Positions 48,201 through 58,300 of a stretch of 64,000 nt of DNA are shown piece by piece. Position 1 is the stretch's first letter, and every line of letters begins with the position of its first letter. The notes beneath the pieces were generated by a model, which saw nothing but the letters and a program-made list of their open reading frames with translations, did no database searches and had not been told where the DNA came from. The position numbers were made by a program, and so were the translations under genes. Source of the DNA: Pycnopodia helianthoides. Lineage: Eukaryota; Echinodermata; Asteroidea; Forcipulatida; Asteriidae. The stretch is from NCBI GenBank assembly GCA_032158295.1, contig CM063263.1, forward strand, positions 6,878,501 through 6,942,500, in the 5' to 3' direction.

Positions 48201-51200
48201 AGTGTACTATTGCCACATGTTCTCAGGCATTAAACATTAGGGAAAAAACCATCTCAACTCCTTAAGAGTATGCAGCAGTGTCACCCAAAAGGGCGCAAAC
48301 ATTGCTAAGGCCAAACAAAAAAAGGGCTCTGTTTCCGATTACATGTCATTTAAAAATAGGGTCGGTAGGTCGGAAAGTTTTTTTAATTTGCGTTTTTTTT
48401 TTATTCCGATACAATTGACGATATGTCCACGATCGTTCATGTGTTGAGCGCAATCAACAAATTTGCACAACAAATAAGGCAAAATTGCGTGCAAACTGCA
48501 GTTTGCGCTCTGCAGATTTGGCAGTTTATCTGCCCGACCTTGCAAATTGTGCGCAATCTTCAGTTTGCGGGGAACCGGAAACACAACCCTTTTTTATTTT
48601 TGCCTAATCATTCACCCAAGGACACAAGTGTCATGACTGTGCACCCACACTCATATGACTTGGCCATTAGAACTTGAGTTAGAAGTTGAGTTTGACCCAT
48701 TAGGCAGCTCAGCCTTGACATACTATGTAAATACAAGGTTGATGTTTTCACTACTGCGCATTACTGCATCAGCGTTAATCTTTAAATTCCACAGACTGGA
48801 AATTCACGCTTTACGGATAAAAACAATTGAATCCTCTGACCTCTCATCTCCCTTTTTAATTACATGCCTTTATCTCCCATTCATGAATACCCCAGACAGT
48901 TCAAGCATTCCTATTGGTTGAAAGGTGGCCACATATGCTTTAATGTCTTATAAAGATATAGCTGCAGTATTTTAAGACCGGTTAGCTAAAGCGCATTCGG
49001 TGCTCATAGCCATACGCGTGTTGGGGCCCAAGCCTATGAGGGCGCTAATAACATGTAATGAAATCAATACATATGATACTCTCTGGTAAAATCTATTAGT
49101 ACGCATGCGTACGCACAACCATGGAGCGTTGTGTACATTTTTGACCATTAGTGAAATGGGCCGAGGACAGGTATTGAAAATATTTTTAAAAAGGCAATTT
49201 TAATACAGTTTTTCCTTAATTTTTACTCTTTCTCTAAAAAGTGTATATATGAATGGGAATAAAAGAGTAGTGACTCGGTCGTAAATAACTGTTTGAAACC
49301 TTACAGGGTCATGGCCATGCGATAAAGGACTTTGCCTTCGGCTGGGTCATTTATCACACAGCCACAACACTGCAGGTTTTAATTGGCCAGTTGAGTTAAG
49401 ACCTCGTCTCCACTCTTTTATTCCCTTATAAAATCTCAATCATAGCACCTTCAATGTGGAAACAAGGCTGTACAAAGTAGAGACATACAAAGGAATGGAG
49501 ATGGCAGTCGTTGACAATATTAAAGTGACTGGCACTGATTCAGGCATTCAAGAATGCCAGAAAGCTTATATCCAACTCAGAATACAGGTTAGTGGAGGTC
49601 CAAAAGTGGATATTAGTTCGAAAGAATTATCGATGCAAAAAGTTCTTGCAGTAGTTACACCAAATTGAACTTTCAGCCTCAGGGTTTGGACAAAGTATGG
49701 CTGTGTTGTTATTGGCAGCTATGGCTACAACTGGGTTGTTGTGTCATCATGCATTCAAGTATCAGATGTCCTTAGCAACACCCTTAGCAACAGCCATAGC
49801 CACCAATTTGGATATGGCCTGTTTTCACATTTGCTATAAACTGAATAATCAGATGTTTAAATCAATGGGGAGACTTTGGGTCTATTGACTTTGTATGTAC
49901 ATCCTGGTTGTTGTAAATGAGATACAACCTCTTGACATTCTAAAACAAATGTTTCAGGTAAATGCTAATTTAGAAGATACGACCGACACGATTGTATGTT
50001 GTCCAAGCTTGAAAGAAAGTGATCAAAAAGAAATCTACAGGCATGCAACTTCTGATTTCCCTCTATTCTTTGGTTTTTGTTCCATTGAAAACTGAACAAA
50101 TACTCATTTCAAATGCAGTTTCCAAGTTTTTGGTAAGTTTACTTCGTCCTTCGGATGGGGCGTAAAGCAGTAGGTTCCATGTGTAGTGTAATGCACGTAA
50201 AAGAACCCAGTTAACACTTATCGCTAAGAGAAGGGGGTTTGCCCCGGTGTTTCTGGCAGTGGCTGCTGAGTGCGCCGCAGCACCTTGTAAACCCTTAAAA
50301 AGTGCTACATAAATTGGTCTCATATTCAAAAAAATTCAATACATGTCTTAAAATGTTTCTGTTTGTTCAAGTGCCTTGAGTACCTTATTGGTAGATACAT
50401 GCGCTATATAAGACTACATGTATATATTATCATTGTTACTCTGAATCTACAATTACCCACACCCAAAACAAATGCCATAAGATGCCTTGAGAAAACATTT
50501 TCATTGGTTGTTTATCCAGAGGAATCCCATCATTGGGGACAAGTTTTCCAGTCGACATGGGCAGAAGGGTATCTGCAGCCAGAGATGGCCGACTGAGAAC
50601 ATGCCTTTCACTGAGAGTGGAATGACGCCAGACATCCTCTTCAACCCTCACGGCTTCCCCTCACGAATGACTATCGGTAGGTTCACATCCCCTTTTGGCC
50701 GAAGAAAAGGTTCAGTATGTGTTGCTGGATTTTGAGTTTACAGACCAGAAAACAGTGTTTGTTGTTGGAATCAATTTGGACTTGGAGTTTTTGCAATCAG
50801 ATACTGATTTGTCTCTGCATGTGGTGGCAGCATACCAGGTAGTTTTCCATTGTTTACAAAGTTTTAAAGTCACACACATTTCTAAGAACATACGATTTAC
50901 CCGGTAAGTCTGCTGCCACCTAGTGTCCCCTAAGAGTCATTTAATGGAGCGGGAGTCCTAGCTGCAAAGCATGAATTGGTTTCTTTGCTGCTTTCAAGAA
51001 ACTCAGCTTCTCTGGACACTCCCCTGACTTCCTCTTACTATGTTTGGCCTTCAAACTTCAAATTCGTCGCCTCCGAGATAAAATAATGGAAGATTTTCAA
51101 AGAGGGAAGGAAGAGGTGGTGCACCTAAAGAGTAACCTGACGGTAGCAGGGGTTTGTCTAACTTATGGTTTGAATCCAACTTAATTAATTTTGTTTCCTT

Positions 51201-53853
51201 TGGTAGGTATGATGATAGAAAGCATGGCAGGCAAATCTAGCAGTCTACACGGCATGTGCCACGACGCTACGCCATTTACATTCTCTGAAGATGAGCCAGC
51301 TGTGGATTACTTTGGGAGACTCCTCAGGGCAGGTAAGTTGCTCTACTCTCAAAATATCAGAGCCCAGATAGACTGTTTGCCAGGTAACCCTCCTTCTCTA
51401 GGTAACATTGTCCAGCGAGTTGTAACATTCAACTGCCAAGGCTGTGTAGGGTGGCAGGCCTGGAGTTACATTTTTTAGGGCAAGGCCACTTTGGCCTTTG
51501 AGTGTTTAAAATTTTGGAGGGCACCAAGGCCAGTAGAAAGGGCAATAAGGCCAAAATATGAAAATAAAAAAGGCACGAAGGCCACTAAGTTATGAAAGTC
51601 ATAAAACAAAATATAACCATTAAACAGGCCTCTTTATTGAATAAGTGTCCACCAGAAGAGGTCGCCAAAATACCAGCGGAAAGGGCACTGCATTTTGGCC
51701 GTGAAAAGGGTATTTTTTTCAAGGGGCATCACGGCCAGTTACAAGGGCATCAACGGCACTGGCCGTCATAGCCATCGTGTGGGGTGGCATATTAACCGTA
51801 CACCAGAACTTGTAACTGTGTGCTTGTGTGTACAGTGTAGATGCATTCCCTCCTGATATCATAATGCAGGCTGGCCTAGTTTATCTATTATTCAAAACCA
51901 CAGTGGATAATTTTAAATGGTAAGACAGTGGGAGGGTTGACTGTACTGTGTAGATGAATTCATATTGCAGACTGGCATAGTTTATGTATCATTCAATACC
52001 ACAGTGGATGATATTGAGTGGTCAGATAGTAGGAGGGTTTACTGTGTAGATGAATTCACCACATGATATCACATTGCAGGCTGGCATAGTTTTTCTATCA
52101 TTCAAAGCTACAATGGATGATATTGAATGGTCACACAATAGGAGGGTTAAAACTTAAAGCTTTTTCTATTTATGAGATACATCATCAGGATGTTAGACTT
52201 GTATCATCTTGTTTCACAGCTGGTTATAACTACTACGGTACGGAGAGAATGTACAGTGGTGCGACTGGCGTGGAGTTAGAAGCGGATATCTTCTTTGGAG
52301 TTGTCTACTACCAGCGACTCAGACATATGGTGTCTGATAAGTTTCAGGTATACTTAAAATTTGTCAAAATATGGGTACATGATACATTAAGTTGAACTAG
52401 ACTGGCAAAAAAGTAATGGATGCATGATGTTACAACTTGTATAAAACCAGCCCCTTCCCTCTACTCTTGTCTCCTTCATTGTTCATCCCTTGCTTTTTCT
52501 GTTTGCTCTCTGCCTCTCTTTTTATTTCTTTCCACTTGACTGCTTCTGTTTCACCAGCACACTTGTTTATGTGTGTTGTGTTGTCATTTAGCCAGTGAGA
52601 GAGATTCTACTAGGGTCGAAATTTCAGGCCAGTAACTAGATAAGCACTTCTACATTGATGCTTACGTTACCAGAAAGATATAACAATAATAATAATAATC
52701 ATCTGAATTTGATAAATATATATTTCATGGACTTTTCCTTTCTTCCAGGTACGTTCTACTGGACCCATAGACATCCTGACCCATCAGCCAATCAAGGGGC
52801 GTAAGAGAGCTGGTGGTATCCGCTTTGGTGAGATGGAGAGGGACTCCTTACTCGCTCATGGAACCTCTTTCCTCCTTCAAGACAGACTTCTTAACTGCTC
52901 AGACAAGAGCATGGTAAGTAGTGGGGCAGGGGGGAAGTGATACTGAGTGGGTGGAGAGGGTAGCAGATAACTGAGATGTTTCTATAGGCAGCATTTTTTA
53001 AAGCTTTGATCGATCATTTTGTATTCTATTTATGATAAACACTTATAAAGCACTGGTATCCACCACAGATGGGCGCCCACGAACTATGAGTTTAATGAGA
53101 CTCAATTTGTACTACAGCACTTTGTAAGGGTTAAGAGGTGCTGCAGCACATTCTGCAGCCAACATGCCAGAAAACACCTGGTTGAGAGTTGAGACCCACT
53201 CTTAGAAATGATAAGTGTACCTGGGTTCTTTTACCTGCATTCACAGCTTTATGTCCCATTCGAAGGACAAAGTATTAAAGCAATTTTGTTGAAGTTTCTT
53301 TCTCAAGGGCCAAGATGTCAAGACTTGGTACAGGAACCCACACTCTGCTGATCAGAACTTGAGTCCGATGCACTAGACTGCTTGGCCGTGACATGCCAAA
53401 TCAAAGAAATTTTTATTTGGAAAGCAGAATGTTTTGACCTTTTCAGTTGAAGATGGCGCACCCATATGCTTATTTGATTAACACCACATATCAGTCACTG
53501 CCAAGTCCCCCTGCCAAATGACATTCAGCTTCCACAGGAAAAAGACTTTGGAGCTGTCCCTGCTTTTAGAAGTGGTTGAATATTTAAGACGTCTTTCTCA
53601 TTTTTGTCTCTCCTTGCAGAGTCACGTATGCACCAAGTGTGGCACCATACTGGGCATCAACCTAGACAAACCACAGGCAGACCAAGACGACGATGGATTG
53701 AACAGTGCCCTCTTTGGCTCAACGCAAAAGTGGACATGCAGTGCGTGTCAGTCGGCCGATCAAATTGATGTTGTGACGATACCGTATGTCTTCCAGTATC
53801 TCGTCGCTGAGTTATCGGCGATGAACGTCAAAGTCAAACTGGACGTGAAATGA
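30163..53853 (+). CDS. POLR1B: DNA-directed RNA polymerase I subunit RPA2 (second-largest, beta-like)
   Basis: Twenty-five exons give about 1138 residues (human about 1135): 30163-30231, 33429-33563, 34716-34790, 35211-35330, 36091-36231, 37086-37184, 38044-38139, 39061-39137, 39794-39994, 41347-41464, 41987-42074, 42462-42568, 42979-43115, 43610-43890, 44143-44340, 45640-45747, 46529-46705, 47150-47291, 48044-48140, 49446-49587, 50520-50676, 51207-51332, 52220-52347, 52749-52913, 53620-53853. Landmarks are [14 protein letters not shown] near the N-terminus, [43 protein letters not shown] (from residue 743), [12 protein letters not shown] (from 875), [20 protein letters not shown] and a C-terminal four-cysteine zinc site. 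It forms the Pol I active centre with RPA1 in the nucleolus. All phases agree except in exon 13, which has one extra base. Confidence 0.95.
30550..31600. mobile_element. Large foldback element in POLR1B intron 1
   Basis: The left arm (30550-30986) and right arm (31089-31600) are imperfect inverted repeats of about 440 and 510 bp around a loop of about 100 bp. Matching landmarks are AGTGTGAGTGTTATAACAAA (left) with its reverse complement near 31095-31120, ACGTAGAGCCTAATTTTGGC (right, complement on the left), and the GAGGCAGGGCACC blocks. The right arm carries a short extra inverted duplication at 31375-31450. No transposase frame is present, so it is non-autonomous. Confidence 0.85.
31870..32345 (+). 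mobile_element. Further copy of the foldback family in POLR1B intron 1
   Basis: It repeats the left-arm order of the element at 30550 (AATTATGAGGTTC, CATTGAGCGTTGCATG, AATTTAAAATTGTTA, CTCTTACCGT) and then the loop (ACCAGCGTTGCTGCGC). A private inner hairpin is built from CTGTACCAGTTTTTTTCTAC at about 32151 and its complement at about 32270-32291. Confidence 0.75.
32688..33100. mobile_element. MITE-like element with about 35-bp inverted termini (POLR1B intron 1)
   Basis: The ends begin AGGGGCCATTCAGAATAATC and finish with its near-complement GCATTCTGAATGGCCCCT. A diverged relative of one end lies in WDR75 intron 1 near 27613 (GGGGCGACTCAGAAATGTAA). It has no coding capacity. Confidence 0.7.
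33617..33892. mobile_element. TTAAAGGCA-type MITE (POLR1B intron 2)
   Basis: The termini TTAAAGGCAAAGTATACCTT and ACCAAAGGTATACCCTCCCT are imperfect inverted repeats. It lies just 26 bp from the element at 33919, which has the same style of end but a different interior. Confidence 0.6.
33919..34281. mobile_element. TTTAAAGGCAC-type MITE with perfect 26-bp inverted termini (POLR1B intron 2)
   Basis: The left end TTTAAAGGCACAGTACACGT, continuing TTGGTA, is matched exactly in reverse complement at 34256-34281. The interior of about 310 bp has open frames but no domain. Confidence 0.75.
36395..36790 (+). repeat. tRNA-Leu-like SINE, long copy (POLR1B intron 5)
   Basis: The head reads GGCTTAGTGGTCTCATGCAC followed by CCGGACTCAAGCTCTGG, an anticodon stem-loop with CAA (leucine type). 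The body has GTGTCTTTGAGCAAGACACT, and the tail carries TATAAATTGGTCTCATA and TAAAGCGCTGTATAAGAA before a short ATT-rich end. The same body occurs at 39545, 50140 and 53040. Confidence 0.75.
36793..37050 (-). repeat. tRNA-Asn-like SINE, minus strand (POLR1B intron 5)
   Basis: The reverse complement has the A-box region AGCTCAGTTGGTACG and the B-box region GGTTCAAATCC. The family 3' tail (ACCACAAGGGAAAATGACTG) is at 36792. It ends about 35 bp before POLR1B exon 6. Confidence 0.7.
37762..37977 (+). pseudogene. Non-LTR retrotransposon 3' fragment
   Basis: An open frame of about 71 codons reads [20 protein letters not shown], then [20 protein letters not shown] and a terminal segment before TAA. 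This is the C-terminal cysteine-containing tail typical of LINE polymerase proteins (LNRxRTGHG ... CxCG ... HxxxxC). It has no start and no reverse transcriptase core here. It lies in POLR1B intron 6. Confidence 0.6.
39287..39475 (+). repeat. SINE-like fragment with B-box sequence (POLR1B intron 8)
   Basis: CCTGGTTCGAATCCCGTACC is a good tRNA-type B box, followed by a unique-looking body and an ATT-rich end at about 39470. Its A box is not clear, and the family was not seen elsewhere in the window. Confidence 0.4.
39530..39740 (-). repeat. tRNA-Leu-like SINE, minus strand (POLR1B intron 8)
   Basis: The reverse complement reads GTTGCTGAGCGGTTAAGAGC, then CCAGACTCAAGCTCTGG (anticodon CAA) with a long variable arm and GGTTTGAGTCC. 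The body includes CCTTCGGATGGGACATTGAG, as in the copies at 50140 and 53040. Confidence 0.75.
40060..40345 (-). repeat. Minisatellite of about 100 bp, inverted relative of 51825-52145 (POLR1B intron 9)
   Basis: Two or more units contain CCCTCCTACTGTCTAACCA, CCACTGTGGTTTTGAATGAT and TGCATCTACACAGTA. The reverse complement of this unit forms the array in intron 22. Confidence 0.75.
40440..41229. repeat. 104-bp tandem array, about 7.5 units (POLR1B intron 9)
   Basis: The unit includes CTGAGGACTGCACAAGTAAA and GGGATCAGGCATACCACC. Starts of the GTATGGTGTTTGG-like block fall at about 40511, 40615, 40720, 40825, 40928, 41031, 41116 and 41220. Spacing is therefore 103-105 bp apart from one shortened, decayed unit near 41040-41115. 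It ends about 120 bp before exon 10. Confidence 0.9.
42208..42400 (+). repeat. Dispersed repeat shared with 54284-54480 (POLR1B intron 11)
   Basis: Shared blocks are GACATGGTGTACCCCCCC-like, CTATTGTGTCTTCATTGTGT and AGAGGAAAAGAGTGTGT. The family is unrecognised. Confidence 0.65.
42979..43115 (+). CDS. POLR1B: POLR1B exon 13, carrying a +1 frameshift
   Basis: The exon starts ASGL in phase 0 and must end in phase 1 to join exon 14, which needs 136 nt, but the genomic exon has 137. The reading frame before the shift is ASGL; after it, [20 protein letters not shown] continues the family sequence. The surplus base is an A at about 42990-42992 (CTGAACTG where CTGACTG would be in frame). Read literally, the protein is cut short. 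Alternative acceptors such as the AG before 43002 do not restore phase. A sequencing or assembly error is the simplest explanation. Confidence 0.85.
44950..45418. repeat. 78-bp tandem array, about 6 units (POLR1B intron 15)
   Basis: The unit contains GAGGAAAGCGAAGTTAAAC and TTTGTGTAACCACATTGTAC. As 78 is divisible by 3, both strands are open across the array, with a 26-residue repeated peptide on each. It sits between exons 15 and 16, is not in the POLR1B frame, and has no coding context. Confidence 0.9.
46840..47120. repeat. Degenerate 28-bp tandem repeat (POLR1B intron 17)
   Basis: About nine imperfect units of AAAAAGTGATCCTGAGCC followed by ATGACCTTTCT. It ends about 30 bp before the acceptor of exon 18, which encodes the GYDMEDAM active-centre segment. 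Confidence 0.8.
47150..47291 (+). CDS. POLR1B: POLR1B exon 18: active-centre segment
   Basis: Encodes [20 protein letters not shown] from residue 743. The Glu-Asp pair of GYDMEDAM aligns with the conserved acidic pair of beta subunits near the catalytic magnesium site (GYNFEDS in bacteria). The exon ends in phase 1 at GTAAAA. Confidence 0.9.
47434..47600 (-). repeat. tRNA-Asn-like SINE, left member of an inverted pair (POLR1B intron 18)
   Basis: The reverse complement has AGATAGCTCAATTGGTAGAG (A-box region) and GGTTCAAGTCCTGC (B-box region), with the family 3' tail at its left end. Confidence 0.75.
47613..47775 (+). repeat. tRNA-Asn-like SINE, right member of an inverted pair (POLR1B intron 18)
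   Basis: This is the best-preserved copy: GGACAGCTCAGTTGGTAGAG, an anticodon arm CCGGCTTGTTAATCCGG (GTT, asparagine type) and CCAGTTCAAATCCC, then CAATTTTTCTTTGTTCAACC. A conserved 60-bp leader with GATATTGACAAAATAGGG precedes the tRNA part, which marks it as a SINE. Confidence 0.8.
50140..50440 (+). repeat. tRNA-Leu-like SINE, 5'-truncated copy (POLR1B intron 20)
   Basis: It begins in the body at CGTCCTTCGGATGGGGCGT and includes AAGAACCCAGTTAACACTTA. It ends with a TGCGCTATATAAGACTACAT tail. It stops about 80 bp before exon 21. Confidence 0.7.
50520..50676 (+). CDS. POLR1B: POLR1B exon 21: conserved [12 protein letters not shown] segment
   Basis: Encodes [20 protein letters not shown] and [12 protein letters not shown]. 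The lysines of GDKF and GQKG correspond to the two active-site lysines conserved from bacterial beta subunits. The exon joins in phase to 51207. Confidence 0.9.
51480..51820. repeat. GGCC-rich repetitive stretch (POLR1B intron 22)
   Basis: Many short AAGGCCA- and ACGGCC-type words recur irregularly (AGGGCAAGGCCACTTTGGCC, GGCATCACGGCCAGTTACAA). The family is unknown, and no coding capacity is seen. Confidence 0.4.
51825..52145 (+). repeat. Minisatellite of about 100 bp, three units, inverted relative of 40060-40345 (POLR1B intron 22)
   Basis: Units start GTGTAGATGAATTCA and contain GCAGGCTGGCATAGTTT and CCACAGTGGATGATATTGA, ending AGTAGGAGGGTT. Unit lengths are about 96 to 112 bp. Confidence 0.8.
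53040..53400 (-). repeat. tRNA-Leu-like SINE, minus strand (POLR1B intron 24)
   Basis: The reverse complement has GGCCAAGCAGTCTAGTGCAT and ACTCAAGTTCTGATCAGCAG at its head. The body contains CCTTCGAATGGGACATAAAG and TGGGTTCTTTTACC-type blocks shared with 36395 and 50140. Confidence 0.7.
53620..53853 (+). CDS. POLR1B: POLR1B exon 25: C-terminal zinc site and stop
   Basis: Residues 1062-1138. Cysteines at 1065, 1068, 1101 and 1104 form the CxxC...CxxC zinc site, followed by [20 protein letters not shown] and the stop TGA at 53851-53853. This end is highly typical of the family. Confidence 0.92.
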   Translation, partial: SHVCTKCGTILGINLDKPQADQDDDGLNSALFGSTQKWTCSACQSADQIDVVTIPYVFQYLVAELSAMNVKVKLDVK

Positions 53854-53882
53854 AGTATTTTTTTAGCTCACCTCCAAAAAGA

Positions 53883-53888
53883 AATAAA
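53883..53888 (+). terminator. Candidate polyadenylation signal for POLR1B
   Basis: AATAAA lies 30 bp past the stop codon, followed by a T-rich tract (TGTGGTTTTTTTTG). This would give a very short 3' untranslated region. Confidence 0.55.
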
Positions 53889-54283
53889 GATTGTGGTTTT
53901 TTTTGCCATTTGCACTGATTGGTTACAGGTACCAGACAGTTTTTTTTGTACGCAGAGAGATATACATGCTGTTTGTAAAAATTCAACTCAACATTTAATA
54001 ACATGGTTGGTCACAAAAATAGAATTGTACAAATATTCCATCTGACATTCAGGTACCATTGGTTCCAATGATGTGGTGGAGAGTTGTGGCAACAGTGTTT
54101 ATGAATGGAAAATGGAAATTCTGGCCACATTGCAGTCATGAAACGAAACATTTTCAAGCATGCTGTTTGCAGAGCTGTGGCAACAAAATTTGCTAAGCTC
54201 AGAAAAAGTAGGAATGTGTTGATTTACCCACATTGATGTCGTAGGGTGTCTGGCATATATCATTGTTTATGATACCAAATTAT

Positions 54284-54480
54284 GCTTGATATGTGACATG
54301 GTGTACCCCCCCCCTCCTATTGTGTCTTCATTGTGTTCTGGGAATCTCAGGAAATCTTTAGAGGAATTTAGTGGGGGGGGTTACTTCTGTAAAAGAGGAA
54401 AAGAGTGTGTTCAAGTAAAGGCACATTTTTGTTGAAACATTTTTTTTTGGGGGGGGGACACCACCCTCTGCCACATATGG
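54284..54480 (+). repeat. Dispersed repeat shared with 42208-42400
   Basis: Same block order as the intron 11 copy: GTGTACCCCCCCC, CTATTGTGTCTTCATTGTGT, TCTTTAGAGG and AGAGGAAAAGAGTGTGT. Confidence 0.65.
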
Positions 54481-54948
54481 GGCATGGTATAGATTATGTT
54501 AAAATAAAAACCAAAAGAGTTTTAACATTTGTATGATAATTATATGTACAATATTTATGTATTCACGTTATAAAGGAATGAATATTAATTTTTCTAAAAG
54601 AAAAATTAAATGACTGCTGACCACTAGACATTTTCATTGGGAGGGAGGGAGGGAGGGGGTGAGAGGGTGGCTATTTTATGTATCAAACCATTAATTTGTG
54701 CACACTTTCGATCTCATTGGGGGGCTGCTGTCATTTGGGGGCCCTGTCCGAATGAAGCGACTCTGGCTACAGTTATAGCCTTTTCAGTGATCCGGTCATA
54801 GCCCCAGCCTAAGCCATCAATTCGGACATGGCCTCACTGCCGAGGAGTTTCAAAATCAACATAAGTTATTTGACCACGGTGAGGGCGCTGTCTAAGCTCA
54901 TAAAAATACACATTTGAAGGTAGTTTTACAGTTCCCTTTATTTGTTTT

Positions 54949-55325
54949 TTTAAAGGCACATTACAGAATTGGTAATTGTAAAATATACTTTTGATCACAG
55001 ATTTACATAAAACTTACACGGTCTAATGATGATGATAGTAGAAAACATCCCTAGAAATATTTCTGGCTGAAATGCCATATTTGATGAGAAATAAATCAAA
55101 CTAATTTCCAATTGGAGTTTATCGCTCATGAGCGTTTTATTCATGCATTGTATAACACATGCAAATTTGTAATCGGTTTTGCACTATTTTCTCGTGACCC
55201 AGATGGCCGATCGATCTCAAACTTCTACAGGTCTGTCAGTTTATGTATATGGTGGATTATATAAAGTGCTTACACTGCCAGCAACTGTTTTGTTAGCAAA
55301 AACCAATTCTGTAATGTTCCTTTAA
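54949..55325. mobile_element. TTTAAAGGCAC-type MITE, copy 1 of a 380-390 bp family
   Basis: The termini TTTAAAGGCACATTACAGAA (then TTGGT) and ACCAATTCTGTAATGTTCCT are inverted repeats. The interior, including ATCACAGATTTACATAAAAC and GTGACCCAGATGGCCGATCG, is closely repeated at 60756-61149. It is non-coding. Confidence 0.8.
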
Positions 55326-58300
55326 TGATCGAGAAATTGATCATAATTATCTGCAATTTGGAATCATATCTGATTTGAATTAAAGTACTGCATTTCATTC
55401 ACAATTAGTCGCAGTTTAGGTTTGCTAAGCAATATTGCACTTGACCTTTTCAGAGGTCACAGAACAGGAAGTGTTTCACCTTGTTGACTGGACTTGTGGT
55501 TTCCATATCCTCGATGAAAACGCGCATTGTCACAAATTTTCTGGTGGAGTTCGACATCGATTTTGATAGAAATGAGATATAATGTAAAAGTTAAACTAAA
55601 ATTTATAAATTGGTGTGACTGAAAGTACACACATGTTGAGATATCAAGAAAGGTGCTGCCATTAATTCATCTGAACGAAATGTTCATGTTACAAACTTAT
55701 AATATTAAGACAGTCAAGCTGAGCCTTACGTGGGTTTAATTGATCATTCATGACCAAACATAGATTAAAGCACGCAGCCACATTGGTAATTGTCAAAAAC
55801 CAGAACCTGCACTTTGTGTGACCAAATATTCATGACATAACAGACAAGTGAAAGCTTAGGCCTAAGCTCAATCTGTCATCGGAGTCACGAGAAAATAGTG
55901 AAAACCCCCATGGACCTGTCACTTTTCACTTTGTCAAACATTATTTTGCAGACATGTCCGACTCGCAATATTACTTATACATGTACCATATCTCAAAAAA
56001 TATAGCATTTCAGGCAAAACTATTTCAAGTGAGGTTACGATCATGGCCATCCTTATATCACGTGTATAATCTGTGAACATGTATAGTTCCAATTTTGCCA
56101 ATGTTATGCACGCTCTTTAACTGCATTCGTTCATTGGCGATAAAAGCTTTTTACGGACCTTGCAAGTCTGGCGCGTAATCGAATACTGTTGGGAAGCCTT
56201 GTCTCCCTCCAGTTTGATTTTTGCTTTAATGTATGAAGGAAAATAAATCACGTATTCAATTGTGCCATAAGTTCGAACTGATACCATGTGACTGTCGTGA
56301 TACCAAAAGAGACACATGGCCTGGACTTCCTGCCCCAGGCACAATGTTTACACAGCTAGCTCAGCGAAAGAAAAACCCTCGATCAAGCCATTGAACTAGG
56401 TGTCAACGGGCCGTTTGTAAACAAGAAAATCGGTTAAAAATCTCCAAGTTCTTTTCTGAGACCTAGCCAAATGGCATGGGAAATGTCAATTGACCCCGGG
56501 CTGATTCTTTGACTTAAAAAAATCCATCCATCAATGTAAGGAGAATGCATCGCGCGTTTTTATCAATTGCTCATTCGAAGAAAAGTGTGCATATCTCAAA
56601 ACTTGTGCAACTGTATTTGTAAAATTCTTGAAGTAATGTAGAAATGTCGATAAGTGTAAGTATCTTTACTGACAGAATGCACAATGTCAGTATTGTTGTG
56701 AAGATGGTGACATGGTGAACATCCACCAGCGAGTCTTTATGTCTTTAACTCCACTGTAAATGGACGCTATTGATGTTTTGGTAAATACGTTATTGTAAAA
56801 TCTTCAATACAGAGGCCTATTGGGAGGACTCCAATTGCGAACCTTTTTATTGCATTGACAGGTTTGACGTGTCAATGGCTTTTCTTGAATGGCCGTCCGT
56901 TATTCAAATATAAAGAGACCAACGACTGTTAACAGTCAACAATTTAGCCGTTTTTGTCCGAAGATTGTTTTGTCAACTACAATGTAGCAGTAGCAGGTAG
57001 CGTGTTCTTTCACTGGCCCTTCAACCTTTTTACCGGTCCACATAATTATGCTATTAAGGCAAACTGTCGACCTTGTCAATTGTATGGAACTCGTAGCTTC
57101 TGAAGCCATGAACAATCTTTGCATACATTTTTCTATACATGTAGCTTTTAGGAAGTTAAACTAGCATTGGACAGACCTTTTACGAGTGCGTTTTGTTTTA
57201 CTCGGTCAGCGGGCCACTGTTGAGAGGAAAAAAAACCTTCTTCGTGGGTTAATATTGTACCGCAGAAACGGGTAAACGTGTGTTTCGAACTGGAATATGT
57301 ATAGTACACGTAAGACAGGATGATAAGGCGGATATACAAAACTCCGCTTTTCGAAGTAAAATAAAATTATGAAAATCCCTGTAATATCCGGGGTCAATAA
57401 AGCAACTTGAAGTGCATTTTATCATGGAGGTGTTTGTTTTGCGGATGTTGATAATATTTGCCCGAGGTAAACTGCGGCTCTTGTTCACGTAGGTGTTTGT
57501 TCCCGCGGTAGTAATTTGTTTGGTTTGGGGCGTTGTCCTCTAGTTTTATTGAAGGGAGAATTTGGATCGAGTGATGTACCATGTGGGGTAACCAGATATT
57601 TGGCTATTGTGTCAAACCAGTGCAATTGTAAAAAAACAAACTTATTTGGGAGGATCGGCAAGGGTTCTGAGCGGGGGAGGAGCCCCTCTCCCCCGGTTAC
57701 GCCAATGTGTACTATATAGCTGTAGCTGAACGGTTAATAAAAGAGGTTTAAAAACTAAACAACATTAAAGTGACACTCCGCTGTCATTTAAAACCATACT
57801 GTTTGAGCCAACAACTAAAAATATATGTAATCTATTCATCAATTATTGCACAGTCTTGTAATGTAATCAGCTTAAAATATTTGGCTCGTGTTAGAAAACA
57901 ACATAGCGGTTGGTTTATCGCGTTGGTGATGGATGAAGGTGGATAAAGGCAGTCTCAGAATCGGAGATAACACAGTCCCTTAGTTTTAAAGGAATCAAAC
58001 ACTGGGTTATGTCTTGGAAAAAAGGAGTAAACTTTAGAAACACACAACAGCGTATTACAGTTTCATTGAAAGAGGCAACTTATACCAGCATTTATTTTGT
58101 CATCGCTTACAAAAGGGCATAATGAAGCTTGAAAACAGCGGGCGCTAAGCTGATGAGACATAGGCCTATAATAAGTAAAAAATAGTCATGCACTGGGGAA
58201 ATGACGAAAAGGGAGAATGGAAATTATATTACCAATAGGCAATATGGGTTTTTTCCATTGAAGGGGGTGGGGTTGCCTTGGCACACCCAAACACCAGCTG

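Noticed and set aside
56117..56344. Minus-strand exon of 75 residues
   Set aside because: No acceptor-donor pair, no domain and no neighbouring exon to join.
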